From: a beta proteobacterium CB
GTDB taxonomy: Bacteria; Pseudomonadota; Gammaproteobacteria; Burkholderiales; Burkholderiaceae
Assembly: GCA_000342265.1 (NCBI GenBank)
Contig: CP004348.1
Location: forward strand, 868,001 to 932,000
DNA length: 64,000 nucleotides
Direction of reading: 5' to 3'
Shown here: positions 20,457-31,585 of the stretch, piece after piece
Layout of the letters: the number at the start of each line of letters is the position of its first letter
Numbering within the stretch: the stretch's first letter is position 1
The notes under the pieces: model-generated
What the model saw: only the letters and a program-made list of their open reading frames with translations
Told to the model about the DNA's origin: nothing
Database searches by the model: none
Position numbers and translations under genes: made by a program

Positions 20457-21314
20457 TCAGCGATGATTGCGGTTCATCATCACCAAGCGTTCAAACAGGT
20501 GAATATCTTGCTCATTTTTAAGAAGTGCGCCATGTAGAGGTGGGATTACAATTTTTTCTTCGCCGCTGTAAAGAGCCTCAGCTGATATGTCTTCGGCTAA
20601 CAATAGTTTTAACCAATCGATTAATTCTGAAGTGGAAGGCTTCTTCTTTAACCCCGGTAAAGATCGGATTTGATAAAAAGATTTGAGTGCCGCCTCTAGT
20701 AATTCATGTTTGATATTGGGGTGGTGAACATCAACAATGCTTTGCATAGTTCCAGCGTCTGGGAAGGAGATGTAATGAAAAAAGCAGCGACGCAAAAATG
20801 CATCAGGCAATTCTTTCTCATTATTTGAGGTGATGATGACGAGAGGGCGGTGCTTGGCCTTAATTAGTTCACGTGTTTCGTACACATAAAATTCCATGCG
20901 ATCAATTTCTCGCAGTAGATCGTTCGGAAACTCAATATCTGCTTTATCAATCTCATCAATCAAGAGAACAACAGGCTCATTTGCCTCAAATGCTTGCCAG
21001 AGCACGCCTTTGACAATGTAGTTGCGAATGTCATTTACTTTTTCATCACCGAGTTGGGAGTCCCTCAGGCGACTAACAGCATCGTATTCATATAAGCCTT
21101 GTTGGGCTTTGGTTGTTGACTTAATGTGCCATTGCATCAGAGGCATATTTAGGGCTGCAGCTACCTCCTCGGCCAGCATGGTTTTGCCTGTTCCTGGCTC
21201 GCCCTTAATTAAAAGAGGGCGTTGGAGTTGAATTGCAGCATTGACGGCTAATTTCAGGTCATCCGTAGCTACGTAGCTTTTGGATCCGTCAAAGCGAGAT
21301 TTGGTCTGGGTCAT
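20457..21314 (-). CDS. MoxR family AAA+ ATPase (CoxD-like)
   Basis: A 285-aa AAA+ ATPase with Walker A GEPGTGKTML (about residues 37-46), Walker B PVVLLIDEIDKADIEF and sensor-type TSNNEKELPDAFLRRCFFHYI. MoxR ATPases pair with VWA proteins to activate metalloenzymes. It is first in a leftward moxR-vwa-ridA cluster and divergent from two cytochrome c genes. The FNR-type palindrome at 21445-21458 lies between the divergent units and could affect either. Confidence 0.92.
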   Translation of the reverse strand: MTQTKSRFDGSKSYVATDDLKLAVNAAIQLQRPLLIKGEPGTGKTMLAEEVAAALNMPLMQWHIKSTTKAQQGLYEYDAVSRLRDSQLGDEKVNDIRNYIVKGVLWQAFEANEPVVLLIDEIDKADIEFPNDLLREIDRMEFYVYETRELIKAKHRPLVIITSNNEKELPDAFLRRCFFHYISFPDAGTMQSIVDVHHPNIKHELLEAALKSFYQIRSLPGLKKKPSTSELIDWLKLLLAEDISAEALYSGEEKIVIPPLHGALLKNEQDIHLFERLVMMNRNHR

Positions 21315-21444
21315 TGTGAGGGGGTCAATTTGTCTTTAAATAGCCTCCAAGTATAGGTAAAAGGACTGTTATTTTCAGTGTTTTTAGTAATTTAAGGGGG
21401 TGAAACGGGGTATCTTGATCCGTCTCCGCTATACTCTTCCCAAA

Positions 21445-21458
21445 TTGATTTAAATCAA
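21445..21458. promoter_or_regulatory. Perfect FNR/ANR/DNR-type binding palindrome
   Basis: TTGATTTAAATCAA is a perfect 14-bp palindrome fitting the Crp/Fnr-family consensus TTGAT-N4-ATCAA. It ends 20 bp before the cytochrome c start and lies downstream of a -10-like TATACT (21430-21435). If that hexamer is the promoter, the site sits near +10 and would repress. Confidence 0.7.
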
Positions 21459-21478
21459 ACTTGTTAATAATGATTTCT

Positions 21479-21844
21479 ATGAAAAAACACCTCATTCTTT
21501 CCCAATTGACCCTCTGCGCTGGTTTGGCTTTTGCTGGATTTGCTGCACAAGCTCAAGACGTTAAAGGCTCTGCCCAGGCTGGACAAGGCAAGGTTTGGCT
21601 TTGTATTGGTTGCCACGCCATCCCTGACTACCGTGCTGACTATCCTTTGGTTTACAAAGTACCAATGATCGGCGGCCAAAATGCTGCGTATATTGCCAGC
21701 TCATTAGCAGCTTACAAAAAGGGCGAAAGAAAGCATCCAACGATGCGTTCAATAGCTGGAAGCTTGTCTGATCAAGACATGGCTGACCTTGGCGAATACT
21801 ATGCTGCGCAAACAGCCAGCTCACCAAATAACCCATTGAAGTGA
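21479..21844 (+). CDS. Periplasmic c-type cytochrome, class I
   Basis: A secreted monohaem cytochrome c of 121 aa. It has a Sec signal (MKKHLILSQLTLCAGLAFAGFAAQA, cleavage after AQA near residue 25), haem motif CIGCH, and a likely axial Met in VPMIGGQ or HPTMRSI. LADLGEYYAAQ-type helices close the fold. Other in-frame starts lie at 21461 (TTG) and 21470 (ATG); I chose ATG 21479 because the signal peptide then has the normal MKK beginning. It overlaps the next cytochrome region with only 17 bp between stop and start. The partner oxidoreductase is unknown; proximity to Mo-hydroxylase accessory genes makes an electron-acceptor role possible. Confidence 0.88.
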   Translation: MKKHLILSQLTLCAGLAFAGFAAQAQDVKGSAQAGQGKVWLCIGCHAIPDYRADYPLVYKVPMIGGQNAAYIASSLAAYKKGERKHPTMRSIAGSLSDQDMADLGEYYAAQTASSPNNPLK

Positions 21845-21861
21845 TTTTTAGAGGCATGTTT

Positions 21862-22206
21862 ATGAAATTCGCACTAATTACCGCCATTTTGTTATCCAGT
21901 ATTGGTCTGGCTCAAGCAGCAAGCGCTGAAAAAGGTCAGGCACTCGTAGAGAAGGGTAACTGTGCCTCGTGCCACGGTGCTGGTCTCAATGCGCCGATCT
22001 TGCCTGCCTACCCAAAGTTAGCTGGTCAGCATGCTGATTACTTGTATTACGCCTTGCGTGCTTACCAAGTTGGTGGATCTAACGCCCAGTTTGGCCGCAA
22101 TAACGCAGTAATGTCCTCACAGGTTCAGCCTTACTCTGAAGCAGACCTTCATGATATGGCCGCATACATCTCCAAATTACCTGGAAATTTTGTAGTTAAG
22201 AAGTAA
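21862..22206 (+). CDS. Periplasmic c-type cytochrome, c4/c5-like
   Basis: A second small monohaem cytochrome c of 114 aa. Signal peptide MKFALITAILLSSIGLAQA is followed by mature SAEKGQALVEKGNCASCHG with haem motif CASCH, YPKLAGQHADYLYYALRAYQVGG and a likely axial Met in NNAVMSS. This matches one domain of diheme cytochrome c4. The 21841 frame start was rejected: AGAGG lies 7 nt before ATG 21862. Together the two adjacent genes may act as a split c4-type electron carrier. A terminator follows at 22236. Confidence 0.9.
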   Translation: MKFALITAILLSSIGLAQAASAEKGQALVEKGNCASCHGAGLNAPILPAYPKLAGQHADYLYYALRAYQVGGSNAQFGRNNAVMSSQVQPYSEADLHDMAAYISKLPGNFVVKK

Positions 22207-22235
22207 TCTAATTTTTTACTGATTGCTACTTATCA

Positions 22236-22263
22236 GGCTTGGGTTCATACCCAGGCCTTTTTT
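22236..22263 (+). terminator. Rho-independent terminator after the cytochrome genes
   Basis: Stem ggcttgggt / acccaggcc (one G-T pair) with loop tcat and a T6 run. The T-run overlaps the stop codon of the converging GntR gene. Confidence 0.88.
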
Positions 22264-22900
22264 ATTTCGTAGCTTCAAGACCTCTTGCGAGATGTTTGCG
22301 CATAGCAAGCTCTGATGCCAGCGGATCTCTTTTGAGGATCGCCTGGAGTATTTCTCGATGCTCAATGAGAGAGCTCAATAATCGACCGCTCCTGCGGAGA
22401 GAATCCCGTCTTTGGAGCTTGAGCACCTTGCGAAGGTCTTCAATAACTCCATTCATCCACTTATTGCCTGCAATTTCTTGAATGAGCTCATGAAATTTGA
22501 CGTTAATTTCAAAGAATTGCTCTGTGTCTCTATCTGCGGCAGCCTTTTCAAGGCGGTGATGCAGGTTATCTAATTGGGTTAACTGTGCCTCAGTTGCCTT
22601 GATAGCAGTTTCTTTTGCCGCTTGACCCTCTAGGAGAGAGAGTACGGTAAAGATTTGCTCGAGGTCGCGCCTATCCACCTCGGTGACATAGGCGCCTTTA
22701 TTCATTTTGGTGGTTACCAAGCCCTCAGAGGCAAGAACCTTAATAGCCTCTCTCATTGGAGTTCGGCTGATCCCAAAGGCAATCGCTAGGCTTTGTTCGT
22801 CCAGCCAGCTTCCTGGTGCTAACTCATGAGCGAAGATTTGCTCTCTCAGGCGCTCAGCTACGTCTTCGTATAGGGGTCTGTTAATTAGTTTTGTATTCAT
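22262..22900 (-). CDS. GntR family (FCD/FadR subfamily) transcriptional regulator
   Basis: A 212-aa DNA-binding regulator. The N-terminal winged helix is LYEDVAERLREQIFAHELAPGSWLDEQSLAIAFGISRTPMREAIKVLASEGLV (helix-turn-helix about residues 32-56). The C-terminal all-helical FCD ligand domain includes the metal/ligand residues of FHELIQEIAGN and a later H in LIEHREIL. It is divergent from mutB-meaB-pccB-pccA, so it probably senses a propionate-pathway acid and represses both directions. A TGTATACAGTA motif overlaps its own -10. Ligand and mode are inferred. Confidence 0.9.
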   Translation of the reverse strand: MNTKLINRPLYEDVAERLREQIFAHELAPGSWLDEQSLAIAFGISRTPMREAIKVLASEGLVTTKMNKGAYVTEVDRRDLEQIFTVLSLLEGQAAKETAIKATEAQLTQLDNLHHRLEKAAADRDTEQFFEINVKFHELIQEIAGNKWMNGVIEDLRKVLKLQRRDSLRRSGRLLSSLIEHREILQAILKRDPLASELAMRKHLARGLEATK

Positions 22901-22902
22901 AA

Positions 22903-22947
22903 TTATGTATACAGTATCTAGACAAATTAGAAAATGTCAAGCAAAAT
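22903..22947. promoter_or_regulatory. Divergent promoters and GntR-type operator between gntR and mutB
   Basis: Leftward: TTGACA (22940-22935), 16-bp spacer, GATACT (22918-22913), placing the start of transcription close to the gntR ATG. Rightward: TAGACA (22919-22924), 17-bp spacer, CAAAAT (22942-22947). TGTATACAGTA (22906-22916), with palindromic GTATAC as in FCD-GntR operators, overlaps the leftward -10 and abuts the rightward -35. One bound dimer could block both promoters. Confidence 0.5.
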
Positions 22948-22996
22948 AGCCCTACAAATTTAGGAACAATGCAATAAAGCCAACCAGGAGTGCTTT

Positions 22997-25192
22997 ATGA
23001 GTACAAGTGATAAAAAGTCTGCTTCAAATTCATCCAATACTTGGCCAAATGTGCCAGATAGCAATTTAGATGCGTGGAAAAAATCAGCCCAAAAGTCAGC
23101 ACCAAATGGTGATGTTGATAAGTTAGGTTGGCAAACTCCAGATGGCATTCATCTCAAGGCTTTATATACAGCGCAAGATACTGAAGGTCTTCAGTACACA
23201 CATTCTTTGCCTGGCTTTGAGCCCTTTGTCCGTGGGCCGCAGGCAACAATGTATTCGGTGCGACCTTGGACTATTCGTCAGTACGCTGGTTTTTCAACCG
23301 CAGAAGAATCCAATGCGTTTTATCGCAAGGCCTTGGATGCAGGCGGTCAAGGTGTTTCAGTGGCTTTCGACTTGGCAACCCATCGTGGCTACGATTCCGA
23401 TCATCCACGTGTAACGGGTGACGTTGGTAAGGCGGGCGTTGCTATTGACTCTGTTGAGGATATGAAAATCTTATTCGATGGCATTCCATTGGATAAGGTA
23501 TCTGTTTCGATGACCATGAACGGCGCTGTCTTGCCAGTATTGGCTGGATATATCGTTGCTGGTGAAGAGCAGGGGGTGAAGCAAGAGTTGTTATCCGGAA
23601 CGATTCAGAACGATATTCTGAAAGAGTTCATGGTTCGCAATACTTACATCTATCCACCAGAGCCCTCCATGCGCATTATCGGTGACATCATTGAGTACAC
23701 CGCCAAGCACATGCCGAAATTTAATTCGATCTCGATTTCGGGTTATCACATGCAAGAGGCTGGCGCAAACCAAGTTCTTGAGCTGGCCTTCACATTGGCT
23801 GATGGCAAAGAGTACGTAAAAACTGCCCTAGCTAAGGGTTTGGATGTTGATGGCTTTGCTGGTCGCCTTTCATTCTTCTTTGCTATTGGCATGAACTTCT
23901 ATTTAGAGGTGGCTAAGTTACGCGCTGCACGCCTCCTATGGTGGCGCATTATGAAGTCTTTTGAGCCAAAAAATCCAAAGTCATTGATGTTGCGCACACA
24001 TTGCCAAACTTCAGGCTGGTCATTGACAGAGCAAGATCCCTATAACAACGTGGTTCGAACAACCGTGGAAGCTATGGCTGCCGTTTTCGGTGGCACACAA
24101 TCCTTGCATACCAATTCCTTTGATGAGGCAATTGCTTTACCTTCAGAATTCTCAAGCCGTATTGCACGTAATACCCAGTTGATCTTGCAAGAAGAGACAC
24201 ACATTACTAGTGTGATCGATCCATGGGCCGGCTCCTACATGATGGAGAACCTCACTCAAGAGATGGCTGACAAAGCATGGGAAATTATTCAAGAGGTTGA
24301 TGCCATGGGTGGCATGACCAAGGCAGTAGAAAGCGGTTGGGCCAAACTCAAGATTGAGGCTGCTGCTGCTGAAAAGCAAGCCAAGATTGACTCTGGCTCT
24401 GATGTCATCGTCGGCGTGAATAAATACAAGTTGGGTAAAGAAGACTTGGTCGATGTCTTAATGATTGATAACGATAAGGTTCGCGAAAGCCAAGTTGCCC
24501 GTCTGAAAGATATTAAGGCGAAGCGCGACTCCAAAAAAGTCGAGGCTGCATTAGAAGCATTAACCAAAGCTGCAGAAGAAAATACCGGCAACCTTTTGGA
24601 ATTAGCTGTGCAGGCGATTCGTTTGCGCGCTACGGTTGGCGAAGTTTCTGATGCATTAGAAACAGTTTACGGGCGCCATCGCGCCGATACTCAAAAGGTG
24701 ACCGGTGTGTATGCAGCTGCTTATGACTCAGCAGAGGGCTGGGAAAAATTGAAGGTAGAGATTGCTGATTTTGCAAAAGACTTTGGTCGTCGTCCGCGCG
24801 TGATGATCGCTAAATTGGGACAAGACGGCCATGATCGCGGCGCTAAAGTGGTTGCAACTGCCTTTGCTGACTTGGGTTTTGACGTGGATATTGGACCCTT
24901 GTTCCAAACCCCTGAGGAGTGTGCTCGCCAGGCGATTGAGAATGACGTGCACGCCCTGGGAATTTCTACCCTAGCTGCTGGTCATAAGACTTTAGTGCCA
25001 GCCATCATTGCTGAATTGAAGAAGCAGGGTGCTGACGACATTATTGTTTTCGTGGGCGGCGTGATTCCAAGACAGGATTACGACTTCTTGTATGAAGCGG
25101 GCGTGAAGGGTATTTATGGTCCAGGCACGCCGATTCCAGCCTCCGCAAAAGATGTGCTTGAGCAGATTCGCAAATCTGTGAAGCCTGCGTAA
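22997..25192 (+). CDS. Methylmalonyl-CoA mutase (adenosylcobalamin-dependent)
   Basis: Converts (R)-methylmalonyl-CoA to succinyl-CoA using B12. The 731-aa chain contains both the TIM-barrel substrate domain ([80 protein letters not shown]) and the C-terminal cobalamin domain with the lower-ligand motif QDGHDRGA (D-x-H-x-x-G near residue 611) and the GG of VFVGGVIP. This is the homodimeric type. It has a strong AGGAG 9 nt before ATG. It is first in the mutB-meaB-pccB-pccA-VOC cluster and divergent from GntR. Confidence 0.97.
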   Translation: MSTSDKKSASNSSNTWPNVPDSNLDAWKKSAQKSAPNGDVDKLGWQTPDGIHLKALYTAQDTEGLQYTHSLPGFEPFVRGPQATMYSVRPWTIRQYAGFSTAEESNAFYRKALDAGGQGVSVAFDLATHRGYDSDHPRVTGDVGKAGVAIDSVEDMKILFDGIPLDKVSVSMTMNGAVLPVLAGYIVAGEEQGVKQELLSGTIQNDILKEFMVRNTYIYPPEPSMRIIGDIIEYTAKHMPKFNSISISGYHMQEAGANQVLELAFTLADGKEYVKTALAKGLDVDGFAGRLSFFFAIGMNFYLEVAKLRAARLLWWRIMKSFEPKNPKSLMLRTHCQTSGWSLTEQDPYNNVVRTTVEAMAAVFGGTQSLHTNSFDEAIALPSEFSSRIARNTQLILQEETHITSVIDPWAGSYMMENLTQEMADKAWEIIQEVDAMGGMTKAVESGWAKLKIEAAAAEKQAKIDSGSDVIVGVNKYKLGKEDLVDVLMIDNDKVRESQVARLKDIKAKRDSKKVEAALEALTKAAEENTGNLLELAVQAIRLRATVGEVSDALETVYGRHRADTQKVTGVYAAAYDSAEGWEKLKVEIADFAKDFGRRPRVMIAKLGQDGHDRGAKVVATAFADLGFDVDIGPLFQTPEECARQAIENDVHALGISTLAAGHKTLVPAIIAELKKQGADDIIVFVGGVIPRQDYDFLYEAGVKGIYGPGTPIPASAKDVLEQIRKSVKPA

Positions 25193-25214
25193 TTTCAAGG
25201 TCGAAGATATCAGC

Positions 25215-26240
25215 ATGCTCAATGCAGTTGACCAAGCTTTGGTGAATGATCTCACCGGTGCGCCTTCATCGGCGCAACGTCGGGCCTTGGCTAAGATTAT
25301 TACCTTGCTCGAGTCGACGCGCATGGATCACCGTAAGCGTGCTGATGAGGTTCTCAATACCTTGTTGCCAAAAACAGGTAAATCATTTCGTCTGGGTATT
25401 TCAGGAGTCCCGGGCGTGGGTAAGTCGACTCTGATTGAGACTTTGGGTTTGTATCTCATTGAAAAAGGGCATCGGGTTGCTGTTCTAGCAATTGATCCAT
25501 CCTCCAGCTTATCTGGTGGCTCCATTTTGGGTGATAAGACCAGAATGGAGAGGCTTTCAGTTTTGGATAATGCGTTTATTCGTCCAAGTCCATCATCATG
25601 CACATTGGGTGGCGTAGCTGAAAAAACACGCGAAGCGATGCTCGTCGCTGAGGCAGCCGGATTTGACATTGTGATTGTTGAAACTGTCGGTGTCGGCCAA
25701 AGTGAAATTGCAGTTGCTGGTATGACGGATATGTTCCTCTTATTGCAATTGCCCAATGCGGGTGATGATCTGCAGGCCATCAAAAAAGGGGTCATGGAAA
25801 TTGCTGACCTGATTGTGATTAATAAGGCGGATATCGATCCCGATGCGGCAATGCGTGCGCAATTATTTATTACAAGCTCTTTGCGTCTTTTAGGTTTTCA
25901 AGGCAACCCCGATCATGCTTCACATAATCAAGAATATTGGCATCCTACCGTGATGACCCTGAGCGCTCTTGAGGGTAATGGTGTACCTGAGTTATGGGAA
26001 AAAATTCTGCATTTTCAGAAACTACAAAATGCGAATGGCCAGTTACAGTCTCGTCGCAAGCAACAAGCGGGCGCTTGGATGTGGGATCGAATTGATGCAG
26101 GTCTCAAAAATGCTTTTCAGAATCACCCGGCAGTACAAACACTTTTACCTAGCCTGAGTGCCGAGGTGAACCAAGGAACCATAGCCGCATCTGTTGCTGC
26201 GAGACGTTTACTCGAAGCAATGGGACACGAATTTTTCTAA
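25215..26240 (+). CDS. meaB: Methylmalonyl-CoA mutase-associated GTPase MeaB
   Basis: A G3E-family GTPase that gates B12 loading and protects methylmalonyl-CoA mutase. It is 341 aa, with P-loop GVPGVGKST near residues 64-72, Walker B/G2-like AIDPSSSLSGGSILGDKTRM, G3 ETVGVGQSEIAVA, G4 VINKADID and a C-terminal dimerisation helix. It starts 22 bp after the mutase stop, and its neighbour is its known client. Confidence 0.96.
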   Translation: MLNAVDQALVNDLTGAPSSAQRRALAKIITLLESTRMDHRKRADEVLNTLLPKTGKSFRLGISGVPGVGKSTLIETLGLYLIEKGHRVAVLAIDPSSSLSGGSILGDKTRMERLSVLDNAFIRPSPSSCTLGGVAEKTREAMLVAEAAGFDIVIVETVGVGQSEIAVAGMTDMFLLLQLPNAGDDLQAIKKGVMEIADLIVINKADIDPDAAMRAQLFITSSLRLLGFQGNPDHASHNQEYWHPTVMTLSALEGNGVPELWEKILHFQKLQNANGQLQSRRKQQAGAWMWDRIDAGLKNAFQNHPAVQTLLPSLSAEVNQGTIAASVAARRLLEAMGHEFF

Positions 26241-26249
26241 GGAGTAGTT

Positions 26250-27782
26250 ATGAAGGAAATCATTCAACAGCTTGAAGCAAAGCGCGAGCTTGCTAGATTA
26301 GGTGGTGGGCAAAAGCGTATTGCTGCCCAACATTCCAAAGGCAAACTGACTGCTCGTGAACGCATTGAGCTCCTATTGGATGCCGGCACTTTTGAAGAGT
26401 GGGATATGTTCGTTGAGCATCGTTGTCATGACTTTGGCATGGCGGATCAGACTGTTCCAGGCGATGGCGTTGTAACAGGCTATGGCATGATTAACGGTCG
26501 CTTGGTATTTGTTTTCTCGCAAGACTTTACTGTTTTGGGTGGCTCTCTTTCTGAGGCGCATGCTGAGAAGATTTGTAAGATCATGGATCAGGCACTTAAA
26601 GTTGGCGCACCTGTTATTGGCCTGAATGACTCTGGTGGCGCACGCATTCAAGAGGGTGTTGCATCCTTAGGTGGCTATGCTGAAATTTTCCAGCGCAATG
26701 TGACTGCCTCTGGTGTTATTCCTCAAATCTCCTTAATCATGGGGCCATCAGCTGGCGGCGCTGTTTACTCGCCAGCCCTGACAGATTTCATCTTCATGGT
26801 TAAAGACAGCTCGTACATGTTTGTGACGGGTCCAGAAGTGGTTAAGACAGTGACGCATGAAGATGTGACTGCTGAAGAGCTTGGCGGTGCCGTTACTCAC
26901 TCCACCATTTCAGGTGTATGTGATTTAGCTTTTGATAATGATGTTGATGCCATCATGATGCTCCGTCGCTTCTTTAACTATCTCCCATTATCCAATCGCG
27001 AAAAGCCACCCATGATTAATGGGGCGCAGCGTACCGAAGAGCCTGATTTTTCACTCGATACATTAGTACCAAGTAATCCCAATCAACCTTACGATATGAA
27101 AGAGTTGATCGAGAAAATCGTTGATGATGGTGAGTTCTTTGAGCTCCAGCCTGATTACGCTAAAAATATTCTGATTGGCTTTGCTCGTATGGAGGGCCGC
27201 TCGATTGGGATTGTTGCCAACCAGCCATTAGTTTTGGCGGGTTGCCTAGATATCAAGGCATCCATCAAAGCTGCCCGCTTTGTACGTTTCTGTGATGCAT
27301 TCAATATTCCAGTTGTTACATTGGTTGACGTTCCTGGCTTTATGCCTGGCACCTCTCAGGAATACGGCGGCATCATCAAGCATGGCGCAAAGTTACTTTA
27401 CGCTTATGCAGATTGCACCGTTCCAAAGGTCACGCTAATTACTCGCAAAGCTTATGGCGGTGCTTATGACGTAATGGCTTCTAAGCATTTGCGTGGTGAC
27501 GTGAACTTTGCTTGGCCATCTGCTGAGATTGCGGTGATGGGTCCAAAGGGCGCTGTTGAAATTATTTTCCGTGAAGAAAAGTCTGACCCAGCAAAAATCG
27601 CAGCTCGCGAAGCTGAGTACAAGGCTAAGTTTGCCAATCCGTTTGTAGCGGGTCGACGTGGTTATATCGATGATGTGATCTTGCCTCATGAGACACGTAA
27701 GCGCATTTCACGTTCTTTGGCAATGCTCAAAGATAAAGAGCTCACAAACCCACCGCGTAAACACGGCAATATTCCTCTTTAA
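26250..27782 (+). CDS. pccB: Propionyl-CoA carboxylase, beta (carboxyltransferase) subunit
   Basis: Transfers CO2 from carboxybiotin to propionyl-CoA, giving (S)-methylmalonyl-CoA. The 510-aa crotonase-fold carboxyltransferase shows [24 protein letters not shown], the acyl-CoA oxyanion site [28 protein letters not shown] and the C-terminal biotin-side oxyanion [10 protein letters not shown] region with [19 protein letters not shown] precedes the ATG by 6 nt. Placement between meaB and the biotin subunit supports propionyl- over acetyl-CoA. Confidence 0.95.
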   Translation: MKEIIQQLEAKRELARLGGGQKRIAAQHSKGKLTARERIELLLDAGTFEEWDMFVEHRCHDFGMADQTVPGDGVVTGYGMINGRLVFVFSQDFTVLGGSLSEAHAEKICKIMDQALKVGAPVIGLNDSGGARIQEGVASLGGYAEIFQRNVTASGVIPQISLIMGPSAGGAVYSPALTDFIFMVKDSSYMFVTGPEVVKTVTHEDVTAEELGGAVTHSTISGVCDLAFDNDVDAIMMLRRFFNYLPLSNREKPPMINGAQRTEEPDFSLDTLVPSNPNQPYDMKELIEKIVDDGEFFELQPDYAKNILIGFARMEGRSIGIVANQPLVLAGCLDIKASIKAARFVRFCDAFNIPVVTLVDVPGFMPGTSQEYGGIIKHGAKLLYAYADCTVPKVTLITRKAYGGAYDVMASKHLRGDVNFAWPSAEIAVMGPKGAVEIIFREEKSDPAKIAAREAEYKAKFANPFVAGRRGYIDDVILPHETRKRISRSLAMLKDKELTNPPRKHGNIPL

Positions 27783-27796
27783 GGCGCCGAAAAATA

Positions 27797-29833
<2,037 letters not shown>

Positions 29834-29841
29834 GGGCTGCT

Positions 29842-30306
29842 ATGACTAAACCATTCAAGATATTAGGCGTTCAGCAAATTGCGATTGGCGGTGAAAAAAA
29901 AGATCGTCTCCGCAAGCTTTGGGTTGAATTATTGGGATTTGAATATAAAAGCACCTTTGTCTCGGAGCGTGAAAACGTTGATGAGGATATTTGTGCGATT
30001 GGCAAAGGCGCCCACGAAATCGAAATTGATCTCATGCAACCCTTTGATATCGAAAAGAAGCCTGCCGTTCATCAAACTCCTTTAAACCACATTGGTTTAT
30101 GGGTCGATGATCTTCCGAAGGCGGTAGAGTGGTTATCTGCACAGGGCTTGCGTTTTGCGCCAGGCGGCATTCGCAAGGGCGCTGCTGGATATGACATCAC
30201 CTTTATTCATCCCAAAGGCAATGAAGAATTTCCTTTCTGTGGTGAGGGTGTGTTGATTGAGCTTGTTCAGGCTCCACCAGATATCATTGCAGGTCTGAGT
30301 TCATAA
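29842..30306 (+). CDS. VOC-superfamily protein, glyoxalase I / methylmalonyl-CoA epimerase-like
   Basis: A 154-aa paired beta-alpha-beta-beta-beta metalloprotein located 8 bp after pccA. By context it could be the methylmalonyl-CoA epimerase needed between carboxylase and mutase. However, the usual first metal ligand (His of the D-H-x-A strand) is Gln in GVQQIAIGG, while the later ligands look present: Glu of HEIEID, His of [11 protein letters not shown] and Glu of [10 protein letters not shown] Gln-Glu-His-Glu set is that of human glyoxalase I. It is therefore either a variant epimerase or a lyase in the pathway operon. Function is not certain. Confidence 0.75.
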   Translation: MTKPFKILGVQQIAIGGEKKDRLRKLWVELLGFEYKSTFVSERENVDEDICAIGKGAHEIEIDLMQPFDIEKKPAVHQTPLNHIGLWVDDLPKAVEWLSAQGLRFAPGGIRKGAAGYDITFIHPKGNEEFPFCGEGVLIELVQAPPDIIAGLSS

Positions 30307-30324
30307 GTATTTAGAGAGTCCCAA

Positions 30325-31047
30325 TTGACCAATATATTGGCCATCGACACCTCCTCAGCTTGGTGTTCGGTGGCTTTATCTTTAACTGATGCTGCGCCAC
30401 TTGTTCGCCACCAAAAAGTGTCGGCTGGCGCTAGCCAACTCTTGTTACCTTGGGTTGAAGAGTTGTTATCTGAAGCTTCAATCAATCTTTCTTCTCTTGA
30501 TGCGATTGCTATTGGTATTGGTCCCGGTGCTTTCACTGGGGTTCGACTTGGGGTTGCTGCAGTTCAAGGTCTAGCAATTGCGGCAAGGCTACCCATACTC
30601 CCAGTAGCAAGTCTAGATGCTATTGCCAGCCAACTTGTTCTCACTCCTGCGTTTATTGCTTCGGGTGCCCAATCCTTTGTAATTGCCGTTGATGCCCGTA
30701 TGGAAGAGGTCTATTGGGCCAAGTATCGTGTTGGATCAAATAAGCTGTCTCATCGCGAGGGCGATATTCATCTTACGGCTCCAGAGGGTGTTGAGCTTAA
30801 TGGCATTAATTTTTTAGCGGGCAGTGCGATTTTGGAGTTTGGCGATCGTCTATTTGCCAGCATTTCACAAGCTCTTGATAGCGGTCAGCTTGATTCAACT
30901 ATTGGCGTGAATTCATTAGGTGTTTTGTCTTGCGCACAGGAAATGTGGGCCAAGGGACTGCAACAAGATATTCACTTGCTTGAACCACTCTATATCAGAA
31001 ATAAAGTGGCATTGACCTCGATCGAACGCAGTCAACAACATGGTTGA
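30325..31047 (+). CDS. tsaB: tRNA threonylcarbamoyladenosine biosynthesis protein TsaB
   Basis: A scaffold partner of TsaD in the t6A modification of ANN-reading tRNAs. The 240-aa actin-like-fold protein has the N-terminal ILAIDTSSAWCSVAL and the GIGPGAFTGVRLGVAAVQGLA signature. The start codon is TTG (30325), preceded by GAGAG. Its 3' end overlaps rimI by 8 bp, the conserved tsaB-rimI arrangement. Confidence 0.94.
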   Translation: MTNILAIDTSSAWCSVALSLTDAAPLVRHQKVSAGASQLLLPWVEELLSEASINLSSLDAIAIGIGPGAFTGVRLGVAAVQGLAIAARLPILPVASLDAIASQLVLTPAFIASGAQSFVIAVDARMEEVYWAKYRVGSNKLSHREGDIHLTAPEGVELNGINFLAGSAILEFGDRLFASISQALDSGQLDSTIGVNSLGVLSCAQEMWAKGLQQDIHLLEPLYIRNKVALTSIERSQQHG

Positions 31048-31585
31048 TCGCATCCATTCATTTCAGCATGGCACTGAGGGTGTATCAGAGCTTTCTTTTC
31101 TGCCAATGACTGTTGCAGACTTGGACTCAGTCCTGGCGATTGAGTCTGTTTCACACATTCACCCTTGGACAAAAGGTAATTTTTCAGACTCATTGGCTGC
31201 GGGTCATTGGGCCTACTGTGTCAGACCGCAATTGTCTGATGCAGTAAAAGGCAGCTTTTTAGATCCAGAAATTCTTTGGGCATATTGCATCTTGTTTCCG
31301 GCGGTAGATGAGTTGCATCTCCTCAATATCACGGTTTCTCCAAAACTGCGTCGCTTGGGTATTGGTATAAAAATGATGCATGCGATCGAGGGTGTAGCTG
31401 CACAGCAAAATATGCCTCGCATTATTCTAGAGGTTCGACCTACTAACAAATCAGCTTTACAGCTGTATCAAAGCCTAGGGTATGAGCAGATTGGTTTACG
31501 CAAAAATTATTATCCGGTTGATATCACCAGTGGATTACGTGAAGATGCCCTTGTTTTGGCTAAATCGATTAAGCTTGAAGCATGA
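31040..31585 (+). CDS. rimI: Ribosomal protein S18 alanine N-acetyltransferase
   Basis: A GNAT acetyltransferase acting on the N-terminus of S18. Length is 181 aa. The acetyl-CoA loop reads VSPKLRRLGIGIKMMHAIE (R/Q-x-x-G-x-G/A type), followed by ILEVRPTNKSALQLYQSLGYEQIGLRKNYY, the RimI C-terminal signature. There is a small insertion near residues 60-75 (LSDAVKGSFLDPEIL). It sits between tsaB and the HolD-like gene, with ATGA overlap to the latter. Confidence 0.93.
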   Translation: MVDRIHSFQHGTEGVSELSFLPMTVADLDSVLAIESVSHIHPWTKGNFSDSLAAGHWAYCVRPQLSDAVKGSFLDPEILWAYCILFPAVDELHLLNITVSPKLRRLGIGIKMMHAIEGVAAQQNMPRIILEVRPTNKSALQLYQSLGYEQIGLRKNYYPVDITSGLREDALVLAKSIKLEA

